The notes below the pieces were generated by a model that worked only from the letters and a program-made list of their open reading frames with translations, was not told the origin of the DNA and searched no databases. A DNA stretch of 64,000 bases from contig JAXHTS010000071.1 of the NCBI GenBank assembly GCA_034190085.1, positions 67,032 to 131,031 of the forward strand, given 5' to 3'. This document shows positions 18,142 to 28,000 of the stretch, in pieces. The translations under genes were made by a program, and so were the position numbers. Position 1 is the first letter of the stretch; each line of letters starts with the position of its first letter. This DNA comes from Spirochaetota bacterium (GTDB lineage: Bacteria > Spirochaetota > UBA4802 > JAFGDQ01).

Positions 18142-19557
18142 ATGGATAGGAATTCAGACAGAATTACTGAATTGATACTCAAAGCCAGCAAAAAGGTGCA
18201 TAAGGAAACAAAGGGAAATCATGAGCCGGAATTTACTAAAATAGTTAAATGGCCTGTAGAGTGTATTGTTGGACCCGGGCTCGAAGGGGCCATTGCATGT
18301 GAAACGAATGTAGGGTATGTGAATGGTTCAAAGGGATCTTTGATTTATTGGGGTTATGATATATTTGATTTATGTGCATATTCCTCATTTGAGGAGGTAT
18401 GCTATCTGCTTCTACATGGACATCTCCCCTCAACAGAGCAACTGGATATTTTCAAGAATAAACTTATTCAATATCGCAACACTCCTAATACTACACGATT
18501 GCTAATGAGTTTCCCGGTTGAAAAGATGAATGCAATGGGCGCTCTTCGACTTGGAACAAATCTTTTGCGTCAAGAATTTACTGATGTTGACCAGGATTTA
18601 TATGTGCCAAACATTTCTGAATCAGAAATCATAAGCGCTGATGAGGATTCAATCCCAATGGAAACCCCTCCAAGGGGAGAAGAGCATGCAATCTATGAGT
18701 TTAAAGAAGGTCTTGACAAGACCGAGTATGAAAATAATTTTCATTCAGCCATTGGATATGAGTCATGCTATCATCTTATTGCCGGAGTTTCTACTATTGC
18801 TGCTGCTGTTAAAAGGCTTCGTCATGGAAATCTGCCGATTGAACCGGATCCTGAGCTTAGCCATGCAGCTAACTTCCTCTATATGATGAATGGACGGCGG
18901 CCAAGTCCAGTAGAAGAGCGAATTATGGATGTATCTCTTATACTTCATGCTGATCATGGAATGAATGCCAGCACTTTTGCCGCTATGGTCGTGGCTTCCA
19001 CACTATCAGATATCTATTTCTCTGTGGGTTCGGGAATTTCCGCTCTTAATGGACCCCTTCATGGTGGTGCTAATGAGCAAGTGCTTAAGATGCTTCTTGA
19101 GATTGGCGGCGCTGAAAATGTTGATTCTTGGTTTGACAAAGCACGTGAGGCTAAACGGAGGATAATGGGATTCGGACATCGAGTGTATAAAACCTATGAT
19201 CCAAGGGCAAGAGTGCTTTCACCCCTAGCGGAATATCTAGCCAAGGGCAACAAAGAGAATTTGAACCTGTTTTCTACTGCTCAGAAGTTGGAAGAAAGAG
19301 TGGTGTCAGAGTTGGGGAAAGAAAAAAAAATATTCCCAAATGTAGATTTTTATTCGGGTATAGTATATTCCTGTTTGGGAATTCCAATAGATATGTTTAC
19401 TCCGATTTTTGCTGTAAGCCGTGTGGGAGGATGGACTGCAAGGGTGCAGGAATACCTAAAGAATAACCGAATATTCCGACCGCGTGCTGTATATAACGGT
19501 CCATTCGATAAAGAGTATATACCCATTGATGGGCGTAGTAGTGAAGAACTGAAATAG
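18142..19557 (+). CDS. gltA: Citrate synthase
   Basis: This enzyme condenses acetyl-CoA with oxaloacetate to citrate. The active-site region is intact: a LHADHGMNAST segment, ALNGPLHGGANEQ with one catalytic His, MGFGHRVYKTYDPRA with the second, and a DFYSGIVY segment with the catalytic Asp. At 471 residues it is longer than most bacterial enzymes. Part of the excess is an acidic, proline-containing stretch at about residues 153-198 between the N-terminal helices and the large domain. It also has about 35 extra residues at the N terminus. The ATG is preceded by a strong purine-rich site. No other TCA gene is adjacent. A 2-methylcitrate synthase is possible but less likely without prp genes nearby. 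Confidence 0.88.
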   Translation: MDRNSDRITELILKASKKVHKETKGNHEPEFTKIVKWPVECIVGPGLEGAIACETNVGYVNGSKGSLIYWGYDIFDLCAYSSFEEVCYLLLHGHLPSTEQLDIFKNKLIQYRNTPNTTRLLMSFPVEKMNAMGALRLGTNLLRQEFTDVDQDLYVPNISESEIISADEDSIPMETPPRGEEHAIYEFKEGLDKTEYENNFHSAIGYESCYHLIAGVSTIAAAVKRLRHGNLPIEPDPELSHAANFLYMMNGRRPSPVEERIMDVSLILHADHGMNASTFAAMVVASTLSDIYFSVGSGISALNGPLHGGANEQVLKMLLEIGGAENVDSWFDKAREAKRRIMGFGHRVYKTYDPRARVLSPLAEYLAKGNKENLNLFSTAQKLEERVVSELGKEKKIFPNVDFYSGIVYSCLGIPIDMFTPIFAVSRVGGWTARVQEYLKNNRIFRPRAVYNGPFDKEYIPIDGRSSEELK

Positions 19558-19574
19558 TCATAGACTTTTCAGTT
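19547..19574. terminator. Hairpin at the end of citrate synthase gene
   Basis: AACTGAAA at 19547-19554 (covering the stop codon region) pairs perfectly with TTTCAGTT at 19567-19574 across a 12-nt loop. It lies between two convergent genes, where terminators are expected. There is no strong T tract, so confidence is low. Confidence 0.3.
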
Positions 19575-19707
19575 TAGTTCATTACTAATTATCAAATCCT
19601 ATAGTTCTTGAATAGTGATCACTTCAATAATATATCTACTATCATTTACAACTTTTATCAATAGCTCAGCACCAATTCAGGATTCTCAATTTCCCTAAAC
19701 CCTTTCA

Positions 19708-21468
19708 TTAATAACCTAGAGCAAGATCATCCACGCCGCGCATGCTATCTGCTACACCAACAAAGGTTTTATTAAGCATGATTTGGATCGCTTCAACCTT
19801 TCCTAAGGATAACGAAAAGAAAGGATATGTAAGGGGGATGTGCCCCCTCAATAGGAGCTTGATAAGCGCTATTGATGAGGCGCTACCTCGTTCAAGGAAG
19901 ATGTAGTCCGGTTGCCATTGGGAATGGACTCTTTTTGCGGTTACTGCTTCTTTAAGACTCATATTATATTCAACAATATTTAGTAATATTTGGTATACAC
20001 TTGTGATAATGGTGGGTCCCCCCGGTGAACCTAACACAAGAAAAAGTTTGTCATTTTTTTCTACAATTGTGGGTGTCATGCTGCTCAGCATCCTTTTCCC
20101 GGGTTCGATGGAATTGGCAAGGTCTCCAATTAAGCCAAATTGATTGGGCACACCAGGTTTAATGCTAAAATCATCCATTTCATTATTTAGAAAAAACCCA
20201 GCCCCAGTAACCATTATTTTAGATCCGAAATTGCCATTTAGGGTAGTTGTAATCGCAATAGCATTTGTCCATTGATCTACAATTGAAAAATGTGTAGTTT
20301 CAAAATGCTCTATTTGCCGCGAGTAACCCTTCCTAATTTGTTCTGAGGGAGTCTTTTTTGAAGCGTTGATCCCCTTAAAACGATTGTTAATATAGTGTGA
20401 ACTGATCAATTTTGGAGTGGGAACATTATAATAATCCGGATCACCGAGATAGGTTGCCCTATCTGCAAACACCCGTCGTTCAAGCTCTGTCATAAGGTGA
20501 ATGGCTTCAGCGCTATTGTGCTGAAACCGACCGATTGCAACCCTATCTGACCCCTGCAATAGCTGAACAAGGGCAATTCCTCCACTAGAGGGCGGAGGCA
20601 TAGTGATAATACGGTATTCTTTGTAATCTGTTGTGACAGGGGTGCGCCAAACAGAGCGATATTGCGCCAGATCCTTACTCGTTATTATTCCACTGTTCCT
20701 TTTCACTTGAGCAATAATATACTTCGCTGTACTACCACTATAAAATCCCTCTCTACCCTTTTTTTGAATTAGTTGTAATGTCTTGGCGAGTTGAGTTTGA
20801 ACCAAAAGATCGCCCTGTTCCCACTTATCCTGGGTGAGCAGGGGACAATCAGGCGAATTAAACTTTAAAAATTTTTCTCTGAACTTATTAAAATATTTGG
20901 CCTGATTAGCGGTAATATTAAATCCTGATGAAGCAAGCCTTATGGATGGCTGCAAAAGCTCGTGAAAGGGAAGGGATGCCAGCTTACGGTGTAACTTGAC
21001 CATTCCATCTACTGTGCCAGGTATTGCAACTGATAAAATTCCTATACGACTTAATCCCTTCGATACATTGCCCTTTTTATCCAAATAGAGGGAGGAATCC
21101 GCTAAGAGTGGAGCCCGCTCTCTAAAATCTAACGATCCTATTTTACCTTTGCATGTACGATATACCATAAAACCGCCACCACCAATATTCCCAGCCCGAG
21201 GATATACCACAGCCAGTGCAAACTGTACTGCAATTGCAGCATCAAATGCATTACCACCCCTCTTTAGAATATCTATGCCTACTTGAGATGCCAGAGGGTG
21301 GGCTGACACTACCATCCCTTTATTACCTTTCGCTATTGATGAAGGATTTTTCACCCTTTGTGCATAAAAATAGGAGTTGCTAATGAAAAAAGCAATAATC
21401 GACAAGACTATTATAGAAACAAGGACTGTTAAGTGGATGAGAGAACCCTTCATCAATTTATTAATCAT
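19708..21468 (-). CDS. ggt: Gamma-glutamyltransferase, membrane-anchored precursor
   Basis: This N-terminal nucleophile hydrolase cleaves gamma-glutamyl bonds of glutathione and related compounds in the periplasm. Family motifs are SAHPLASQVGIDILKRGGNAFDAA near the start of the mature protein, NIGGGGFMVYR, and the self-cleavage and nucleophile site TTHFSIVDQ near residue 390, followed by SSMTPTIV and GSPGGPTI. It begins with a positively charged stretch and a hydrophobic segment that looks like a signal anchor. I chose the ATG at 21468 because GGAG lies 6 nt upstream; an alternative start at 21498 adds ten residues. About 586 residues is normal. It is convergent with citrate synthase and appears independent of it. 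Confidence 0.88.
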   Translation of the reverse strand: MINKLMKGSLIHLTVLVSIIVLSIIAFFISNSYFYAQRVKNPSSIAKGNKGMVVSAHPLASQVGIDILKRGGNAFDAAIAVQFALAVVYPRAGNIGGGGFMVYRTCKGKIGSLDFRERAPLLADSSLYLDKKGNVSKGLSRIGILSVAIPGTVDGMVKLHRKLASLPFHELLQPSIRLASSGFNITANQAKYFNKFREKFLKFNSPDCPLLTQDKWEQGDLLVQTQLAKTLQLIQKKGREGFYSGSTAKYIIAQVKRNSGIITSKDLAQYRSVWRTPVTTDYKEYRIITMPPPSSGGIALVQLLQGSDRVAIGRFQHNSAEAIHLMTELERRVFADRATYLGDPDYYNVPTPKLISSHYINNRFKGINASKKTPSEQIRKGYSRQIEHFETTHFSIVDQWTNAIAITTTLNGNFGSKIMVTGAGFFLNNEMDDFSIKPGVPNQFGLIGDLANSIEPGKRMLSSMTPTIVEKNDKLFLVLGSPGGPTIITSVYQILLNIVEYNMSLKEAVTAKRVHSQWQPDYIFLERGSASSIALIKLLLRGHIPLTYPFFSLSLGKVEAIQIMLNKTFVGVADSMRGVDDLALGY

Positions 21469-21570
21469 ACTCAACTCCAAGGTAAAAATTATTGGCATTA
21501 ATCCCTTTCCAGAAACAAATAGACCTATGGTTAGAAAGCTTGCAACAAATGTAAAAAAAATTTGAAGAAA

Positions 21571-21699
21571 TTATAGATTTCCATATACATTTGCACCAAG
21601 AATGCGCGTGCTTATAACACTAATCCCTATCACAACGATAAGGACAAGGATCATTGAGGTATAGCGAGAAAGAACCTGACGTGCTTTTTGTTTTTCCAA
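21571..21699 (-). CDS. Possible 42-residue single-span membrane protein
   Basis: A short frame starting at TTG 21699 encodes a basic N terminus (EKQKARQVLSR), one hydrophobic segment (MILVLIVVIGISVIS) and a short tail ending in NVYGNL. Charge and hydrophobicity suggest a real small membrane protein with its N terminus in the cytoplasm. It lies about 100 bp upstream of ggt on the same strand. The start codon is weak and only AAAGGG, very close to it, could serve as ribosome binding site. I do not recognise it, and it could also be a relic. Confidence 0.3.
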   Translation of the reverse strand: MEKQKARQVLSRYTSMILVLIVVIGISVISTRILGANVYGNL

Positions 21700-22081
21700 A
21701 GGCCCTTTGTATAATAAAATTCAATATTTTCAAGTATCTAAATGCCCAATTTTAAACAATAATATGTATAGCAGCAAAAACTTAAAAAAACATTCATTAA
21801 TAAGAATGTCAAGGATAAACCATGCACCTATAAAAAGTATAAAATTAGGTATTTGTTAAATGGATTAAGTAATTTTTATATTTTATGAGAATTACTTAAT
21901 AATATTGAGCGCTGTAAATACATTAAAGCTATCTGTATTAGATAATAATGGATTGACTTTATTTTGGTATAAATTAGAACAATGCATAATGTATTATTTT
22001 TAGTTATTATATATCATTATTTTTAGAATTTCCGTAATTATTAAAATATATTAACATTTCGGTTTCACTAAGGGAGTAAGT
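21700..22081. other. AT-rich intergenic region upstream of kor-hdr operon
   Basis: This region of about 380 bp separates the divergent ggt and kor-hdr transcription units. It is very AT-rich and must hold the promoter of the ten-kilobase operon, but I could not pick a well-spaced -35/-10 pair. A lone TTGACT at 21953-21958 is a candidate -35. AGGGAG stands at the correct distance before the korD ATG. Confidence 0.4.
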
Positions 22082-22345
22082 ATGAGATATTGGAGACCCC
22101 CTCTCGATCAGGATAGCATTCAAGTTAGTAAAGGAAAACTAATAATCATTGAAGAGCGTTGCAAGGGTTGTGAGTTCTGTATTGAATATTGTCCTCGTGA
22201 TGTTTTACAGATGTCATCATCCTTTAATATCAAGGGTTACCATTATCCAGAAGTCGTTGACGAGAAGAGATGTGTCAATTGCCATTTTTGCGAGGCAATT
22301 TGTCCAGAATTTTCCATATTTTCAGTTGAAGCCAAGAAGAAATAA
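22082..22345 (+). CDS. korD: 2-oxoacid:ferredoxin oxidoreductase, ferredoxin-like delta subunit
   Basis: This is an 87-residue protein with two [4Fe-4S] motifs: CKGCEFCIEYCP near residue 27 and CVNCHFCEAICP near residue 64. It is the electron-transfer subunit of a KorDABG-type 2-oxoacid:ferredoxin oxidoreductase and is the first gene of the cluster, with the alpha subunit 77 bp downstream. AGGGAG precedes the start. The short N-terminal extension before the first cluster is usual for KorD. It would pass electrons from the TPP active site to ferredoxin or directly to the Hdr-like partners encoded downstream. Confidence 0.88.
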   Translation: MRYWRPPLDQDSIQVSKGKLIIIEERCKGCEFCIEYCPRDVLQMSSSFNIKGYHYPEVVDEKRCVNCHFCEAICPEFSIFSVEAKKK

Positions 22346-22422
22346 AAACAAATATACTATAATGATAATTTAAAAATTATAAAAAATGATAATATGATAT
22401 TCAATCAATAGGGAGGATTAAA

Positions 22423-23568
22423 TTGGCAGGCAAGTCTGTAATGACAGGAGTATACTTTATGAATGGGGATGAAGCCTGTGCTGAAGGTGCTATTGCGGCA
22501 GGATGCCGTTTTTTTGGCGGTTATCCGATAACCCCTGCCACAGAGGTAGCAGAACGCATGGCGAAAAGGTTACCTGAGGTTGGTGGAATTTATATACAGA
22601 TGGAAGATGAAATGGCTTCAATGGCTGCTATCCTTGGCGCAAGCTGGGGCGGCAAAAAGGCTATGACCAGCACCTCCGGTCCTGGTCTATCGCTTATGCT
22701 TGAGAATATTGGTCTGGGGATCTGTACTGAAACGCCTTGTGTTGTCTGCAATGTACAGCGTGGCGGACCTAGTACCGGACTCCCCACCCTTGTGTCTCAG
22801 GCTGATATGATGCAAGCAAGATGGGGATCTCACGGTCATTATGAGATAATTGCACTAACCCCCTCCTCTCCTCAGGAGATGTTCGACTTTACTATTAGGG
22901 CATTTAATCTCAGCGAAGAATACAGGATTCCGGTTCTAATTATGTCAGATGAAGTTGTTGGTCATATGAATGAGAGGGTAGTGATACCGGAGGAGAATAA
23001 AATTGAATGTATTAATCGAAAAAAGCCCAAGGTCTCTCCTGATAGATACCTGCCCTTTAGTCCTGAATCCGACTGGATAGCACCGATGGCATGTTACGGG
23101 GATGGTTACAGTGTGCATATCACAGGCTTAACGCATGATGAACGCGGCTATCCGGGTATGGACGCAGATACTCAAAAACAGATGTTGGAACGACTCGTTA
23201 ACAAAATACGTAATAATGCCAATAAAATAATTGATTACAATTTTTTTGAAATGGATGATGCTGATATTGTTGTTGTCGCTTATGGAATTAGTTCCAGATC
23301 AGCAAAAAAGGCAATTTTTGAAGCCAGATCTAATAATATCAAGGTAGGACTTATAAAACTTAATACTGTCTGGCCCTTTCCTGAAGAGATGATAAGAGAC
23401 CTATCAAGCAGTGTTCGTGGGATGATAATGCCGGAGATAAACTATGGACAGGTAGTTCTCGAACTTGAACGATGTGTAGGTGGTCGTTGCCCTGTCACCC
23501 TCGTGCCGCATGCAGGGGGATCAATAATTAAACCATCAGCAATTCTGAAGGCGATTGAAAATATGTAA
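22423..23568 (+). CDS. korA: 2-oxoacid:ferredoxin oxidoreductase alpha subunit
   Basis: The alpha subunit carries the pyrimidine-side TPP-binding domain and domain II of a 2-oxoglutarate-type oxidoreductase. Visible features are GDEACAEGAIAAGCRFFGGYPITPATE near residue 10, the YIQMEDEMASMAA active-site helix, the TSTSGPGLSLM motif, and GGPSTGLPT. These are the signatures of the Kor/Vor alpha family. It starts at TTG with GGGAGG 6 nt ahead. The beta subunit follows after 6 bp. The enzyme interconverts 2-oxoglutarate (or a branched-chain 2-oxoacid) with the acyl-CoA, CO2 and reduced ferredoxin. The exact 2-oxoacid cannot be read from the sequence. Confidence 0.9.
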   Translation: MAGKSVMTGVYFMNGDEACAEGAIAAGCRFFGGYPITPATEVAERMAKRLPEVGGIYIQMEDEMASMAAILGASWGGKKAMTSTSGPGLSLMLENIGLGICTETPCVVCNVQRGGPSTGLPTLVSQADMMQARWGSHGHYEIIALTPSSPQEMFDFTIRAFNLSEEYRIPVLIMSDEVVGHMNERVVIPEENKIECINRKKPKVSPDRYLPFSPESDWIAPMACYGDGYSVHITGLTHDERGYPGMDADTQKQMLERLVNKIRNNANKIIDYNFFEMDDADIVVVAYGISSRSAKKAIFEARSNNIKVGLIKLNTVWPFPEEMIRDLSSSVRGMIMPEINYGQVVLELERCVGGRCPVTLVPHAGGSIIKPSAILKAIENM

Positions 23569-23574
23569 GGAGAA

Positions 23575-24480
23575 ATGATGAACAGCAAAAAAAGAAAATC
23601 AAGACAGATCCCTCATCCTCAGGATGAATTATTACGCACTGACCGATTACCTCATATCTGGTGTTCTGGTTGTGGTATTGGAACTGTCTTCAGTTGTGTA
23701 ATCTCAGCTATCAAAAAATCGGATTATGCACTCGAAGATATTGCATTGGTATCCGGAATAGGATGCACAGGTCGGATGGCAGGTTATATTAAGCTGGATT
23801 CATATCACACAACACATGGAAGGGCTATTCCATTTGCTACTGGGTTGAAACTCGCTAAACCTGATGGCGCTGTGCTCGTGGCATCTGGTGATGGAGATCT
23901 ATTTGCGATTGGGGGGAATCATCTCATTCACGCCGCAAGAAGAAATATCAATCTTACTATTATTTGCGTAAATAATTTCAATTATGGCATGACTGGCGGA
24001 CAGATGGCTCCAAGTACCCCCTTTGGTGCCAAAACAACCACTAGCATGATCGGAAATCCAGAAGAGCCCTTTAACTCCTGCCATTTAGCATCAACCTGCG
24101 GAGCTGTGTATGTTGCCCGGTGGACATCACTTCATATCCGAAGACTGACCGATTCAATCACAAAAGCAATGAGGAAAAACGGTTTTAGTTTTATTGAGAT
24201 ACTGGCTCCATGTCCAACGTCTTTTGGCCGACATAATAAAATGCGCAAGTCACTAAATATAATAAAATTTTATCATGAAAAATCCATAATCAAGAATAAT
24301 ATCAATCCAGAAGAGGCTGTTGTGGACTTCAATAAAAACATTGTTGTCGGAGAGTTCGTTGATATCGAGCGTCCGACATTCCTTGATAATTATGAACAAA
24401 TAAATCGTCGTGAATTAGGGGACTGGCCTAATCTAGATTTAGGGCTAGATCTTCATGAGAAACGAACAATGGGATTATGA
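23575..24480 (+). CDS. korB: 2-oxoacid:ferredoxin oxidoreductase beta subunit (TPP-binding)
   Basis: The beta subunit binds the diphosphate of TPP. Near residue 30 it has WCSGCGIGTVFSCV. It then has SGIGCTGRMAGYIKLDSYHTTHGRA, SGDGDLFAIGGNH (the GDG metal-binding motif) and NNFNYGMTGGQMAPSTP. These are diagnostic of 2-oxoacid:ferredoxin oxidoreductase beta chains, and the length of 301 is normal. The gene is tightly packed between alpha and gamma genes. With its partners it belongs to central carbon metabolism and supplies low-potential electrons. Confidence 0.92.
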   Translation: MMNSKKRKSRQIPHPQDELLRTDRLPHIWCSGCGIGTVFSCVISAIKKSDYALEDIALVSGIGCTGRMAGYIKLDSYHTTHGRAIPFATGLKLAKPDGAVLVASGDGDLFAIGGNHLIHAARRNINLTIICVNNFNYGMTGGQMAPSTPFGAKTTTSMIGNPEEPFNSCHLASTCGAVYVARWTSLHIRRLTDSITKAMRKNGFSFIEILAPCPTSFGRHNKMRKSLNIIKFYHEKSIIKNNINPEEAVVDFNKNIVVGEFVDIERPTFLDNYEQINRRELGDWPNLDLGLDLHEKRTMGL

Positions 24481-24481
24481 A

Positions 24482-25072
24482 ATGAGTAAACAGACAGAAA
24501 AGGAGATACTAATATCAGGATTTGGAGGCCAGGGGATTGTCCTTACTGGCAACATTATTGGGAAAGCCGCGACCCTTTATGATAATAAATTTGCTACTAT
24601 GACACAATCCTATGGACCTGAAGCCAGGGGTGGTTCATGTTCTTCCCAGGTTGTAATCAGTGAAGAGGAGATACTCTTCCCTTATGTTGAGAATCCGCAA
24701 ATTCTTATATGCATGAGCCATGAGGGTTTTAATAAAAATAGGGAATCCCTAATCAAGGGTGGACTCCTAATCTGGGATTCTGATCTTGTTACAGTCTCTC
24801 AACCTGATGAAAGCTGGAAATTATATAATATACCGGCAACGCGCTTTGCTGAAGAGTTAGGAAACAAAATGATGGCAAACATTGTTATTCTCGGTTTTTT
24901 CTCAGCATTAAGTGAGGTCATCTGCGCTGATTCATTATGTAAGGCTGTTCTTATCTCAGTGCCAGCTAAAACGAAGGAGATGAACAGTATAGCTTTTGAC
25001 AGAGGACGTGAATATGGGATGGAAATCCTGAAAAGCTATACTATGCAGGAGAAAAGACGAGGTATTCAGTGA
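24482..25072 (+). CDS. korG: 2-oxoacid:ferredoxin oxidoreductase gamma subunit
   Basis: The gamma subunit (about 196 residues) begins ILISGFGGQGIVLTGNIIGKAA and has the SYGPEARGGSCSSQVVIS motif typical of the family. I chose the ATG at 24482, directly after the beta stop codon. An upstream in-frame ATG at 24455 would overlap the beta gene by 26 bp and add nine residues unlike the family. Its stop codon overlaps the GTG start of the next gene (GTGA), so translation is probably coupled to the flavoprotein downstream. That supports a physical or functional link between the oxidoreductase and the Hdr-like proteins. Confidence 0.9.
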   Translation: MSKQTEKEILISGFGGQGIVLTGNIIGKAATLYDNKFATMTQSYGPEARGGSCSSQVVISEEEILFPYVENPQILICMSHEGFNKNRESLIKGGLLIWDSDLVTVSQPDESWKLYNIPATRFAEELGNKMMANIVILGFFSALSEVICADSLCKAVLISVPAKTKEMNSIAFDRGREYGMEILKSYTMQEKRRGIQ

Positions 25073-28000
25073 TCCCAAAAGAAAAATATAAGGAACGCAG
25101 GAATGCGGTTCTTCTTGTGGGTTCAGGTTATGGCCCCCTCAAGGTTGCAGAAGACCTTGCACAATCGGGAATCCCTGTGGTTTGGGTAACAAGGGAACAT
25201 CATTTTCTCAAACTTTCTGAACAAAGGGATGATTTTATTGAATTCCCTGGAGATCTGAATTACCAGTTCAGGCCGCTATATCTGAGGGTAACTCGTCATC
25301 CCCTTGTAACACCATTGACCCAATCAAAGATAGTCTCCATTACAAAAGATAGGAATGGCTTTAAGTCAACAGTAGTGCTTGAGCCTCAATATATAAATTA
25401 TAATTTATGCATTGGATGCGGGAAGTGTATGGAGGTATGTCCTCTTAATGAGAGTGAGAATCCTCCGCTAATGCGAACACCCTCTTACTGCCCATCCCGT
25501 GCACTTGAACTAGACAAAAGGATGCTCAGCTCATGCAGAATAGAATGTCCATTAAATATCAATGTACAGGCTTATATGGCAATGATTGCAGCTCATCGTT
25601 TTGATGAGGCCCTTGCAATTATCAGGCAGGATAATCCTCTTCCAGGAATATGCGGCAGGGTATGTCATCATCCCTGTGAAGTGTCATGCCGAAGAGGTGA
25701 ATTGGACGATGCTGTTGCCATACGGGCATTAAAGCGTTTTCTTGCAGATTATGAGGCGAGGATCGACCATCCCAAGCTTACAATGATAGATCAACCACGG
25801 CGATCTGAGCGCGTTGCTGTAATTGGTTCTGGTCCTGGTGGATTAACCGCTGCCTATCATCTTAATTGTGCTGGTTTTCCTGTCACCGTATTTGAAGCAC
25901 TTTCAGAGCCTGGCGGCATGCTGCGGTATGGAATAAATGCATTTCGACTACCAAGATCGATCCTGAAAGCTGAAATAGATGCCATTATAGATACAGGGGT
26001 GGATATTAAGATAAATAGCAGAGTTGAATCAGTTGAATATCTTTTTGATCAGGGATACAGCGCTGTGTTGCTATGTATCGGGGCGCACTGTGATTTAAAG
26101 ATGAATATTCCAGGTGAGGATGCGCTAGGCGTATTAGGTGCTGTGAAGATGCTTCGGACTCTTAATCTGGGAGAGAGGGTTGAAATTGGCAGGCATACTG
26201 CTGTCATCGGTGGGGGCAATTCAGCGATAGATGCGGCAAGAACGGCTATTAGGCTTGGTTCGGAGAGTGTGACCATATATTATCGAAGAGAAAGATCGGA
26301 TATGCCAGCTGATGAGAATGAGATTATTGCAGCGGAAGAGGAGGGTGTACATTTTGAATTTCTTGTCTTGCCTGTGAGAATGCTTATGGGGAATGGGAGG
26401 ATTAGTGCTCTTGAGGTTATACGCATGCAACCTGGAGAACCTGACAAAAGCGGAAGAAGACGGCCGGAGCCAATTAAGGGTTCAGAGCATATAGTTAATG
26501 TTGATACAGTTATCACAGCCATCGGTCAGCGATCACATTTAGTGGATGAAGGTCTTGCAGGTAAGATTCAAACAGACGACCGAGGTAGGATATCTGTTGA
26601 TGCGCGGTCATGCACCTCCTGGGAGGGAGTTTTCGCTGCAGGAGATGCTGTGACAGGGCCTTTGACTGTAATCGAGTCCATGGCAGGGGGTAGGCGTGCG
26701 GCTTATTGCATAATAGAGTATCTCACTAAAGAGCCTGTTGATGATACTGAACTTACTGCCAGTTCACGCGGAGTTGGCGATTATATAAATATTTCTGAAA
26801 AAATTTTAACACAGAGGCGACCGGAACCTGCCCAGCGTCAACCGAAAGTTAGACGTAACGATTTTGAGGAAGTAGAATTTGGATTAACTGAAGAACAGGC
26901 CATAGTAGAGGCAAAGAGGTGTCTTCAATGCGGATTATGCTGTGAATGCCGTGCCTGTGAAACTGCCTGCGGTGAAATTAGCGCAATTGATCATTTCGTA
27001 AAACCTAAGAAGGTCCGAATCCTCAGTCCGGGCATCATCATTGCTGATGAGGATGAGATGAATCATTTGTCTTTAGACTATTCTGAAGGAATTTATCATA
27101 TTGACGAAGATATTGAGAAAAATGATCTATTAAACCTAATGATTGCTGGTAGTTCATTAGCAGGTCAAGCAATGGTAAGAGCAGCAAACCTACGTGAATC
27201 AGCAATACAAAAAATAGGTTATGAACATGATGTGCCAAGGATTTTAGACATAGGGGTTTTCCTATGCACATGCAACGGTACTATGGCTTCCCCTGTAGTA
27301 TTAAATCAGATCATGGATATGTTAGCGAAGATACCTCAGGTAAAACATAGCGAACTTATCGTTTCATGCTGCCATCCAAAGGGAGCTGAGCGTATAGCAA
27401 AATCTTTTAAGAAACATAGACTCACCAGGGGAATTGTCGCCTCCTGTGTCTGCTGTCCTCTTGAGTTTCAATGCATTTCATGTAATGATCAGCGAACGCG
27501 TGCACGAATACATCTTTTTGACACCCTCAAGCTTGAACGAAGCCAGTTTGAAATGATTAACCTAAAGGATAATCTCAACATAGGGAATCTGACTATTGAT
27601 GAAATGATGGAATTTTCACGCGATATGCTCCGCAATGCCTTTATTAGGACAAATTACAGAGAAAAATTACATCAGGGCTTTACTGAAATCAGCAATAATA
27701 TACTGATACTCGGTGGATCGGAAATTGGCATCAACTGTGCAATTAATCTTGATCAGCAGGATTTTCGAGTACGTTTGGTTCATCAATGCAGACTTGCTAA
27801 AGATGTAATGCTACCGGAAGAAATTACAGATCGAAGATTAGATATGGACTTTGGCAGATCAATTGATCATGTCAAGGAAGCCGTTATTGAAGAAATAAAA
27901 GGGCACATTGGCGATTTTACAGTTATATATAATCAAAATGGCAAACAGGGACGTTGGCAAGCGGATATGATTTGCCTAACGGACAACCATCTCCTCTCAT

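Noticed and set aside
21953-21973. TTGACT with TATAAA as korD promoter
   Set aside because: The spacing between the boxes is only 9 nt, far from the 16-18 nt needed.
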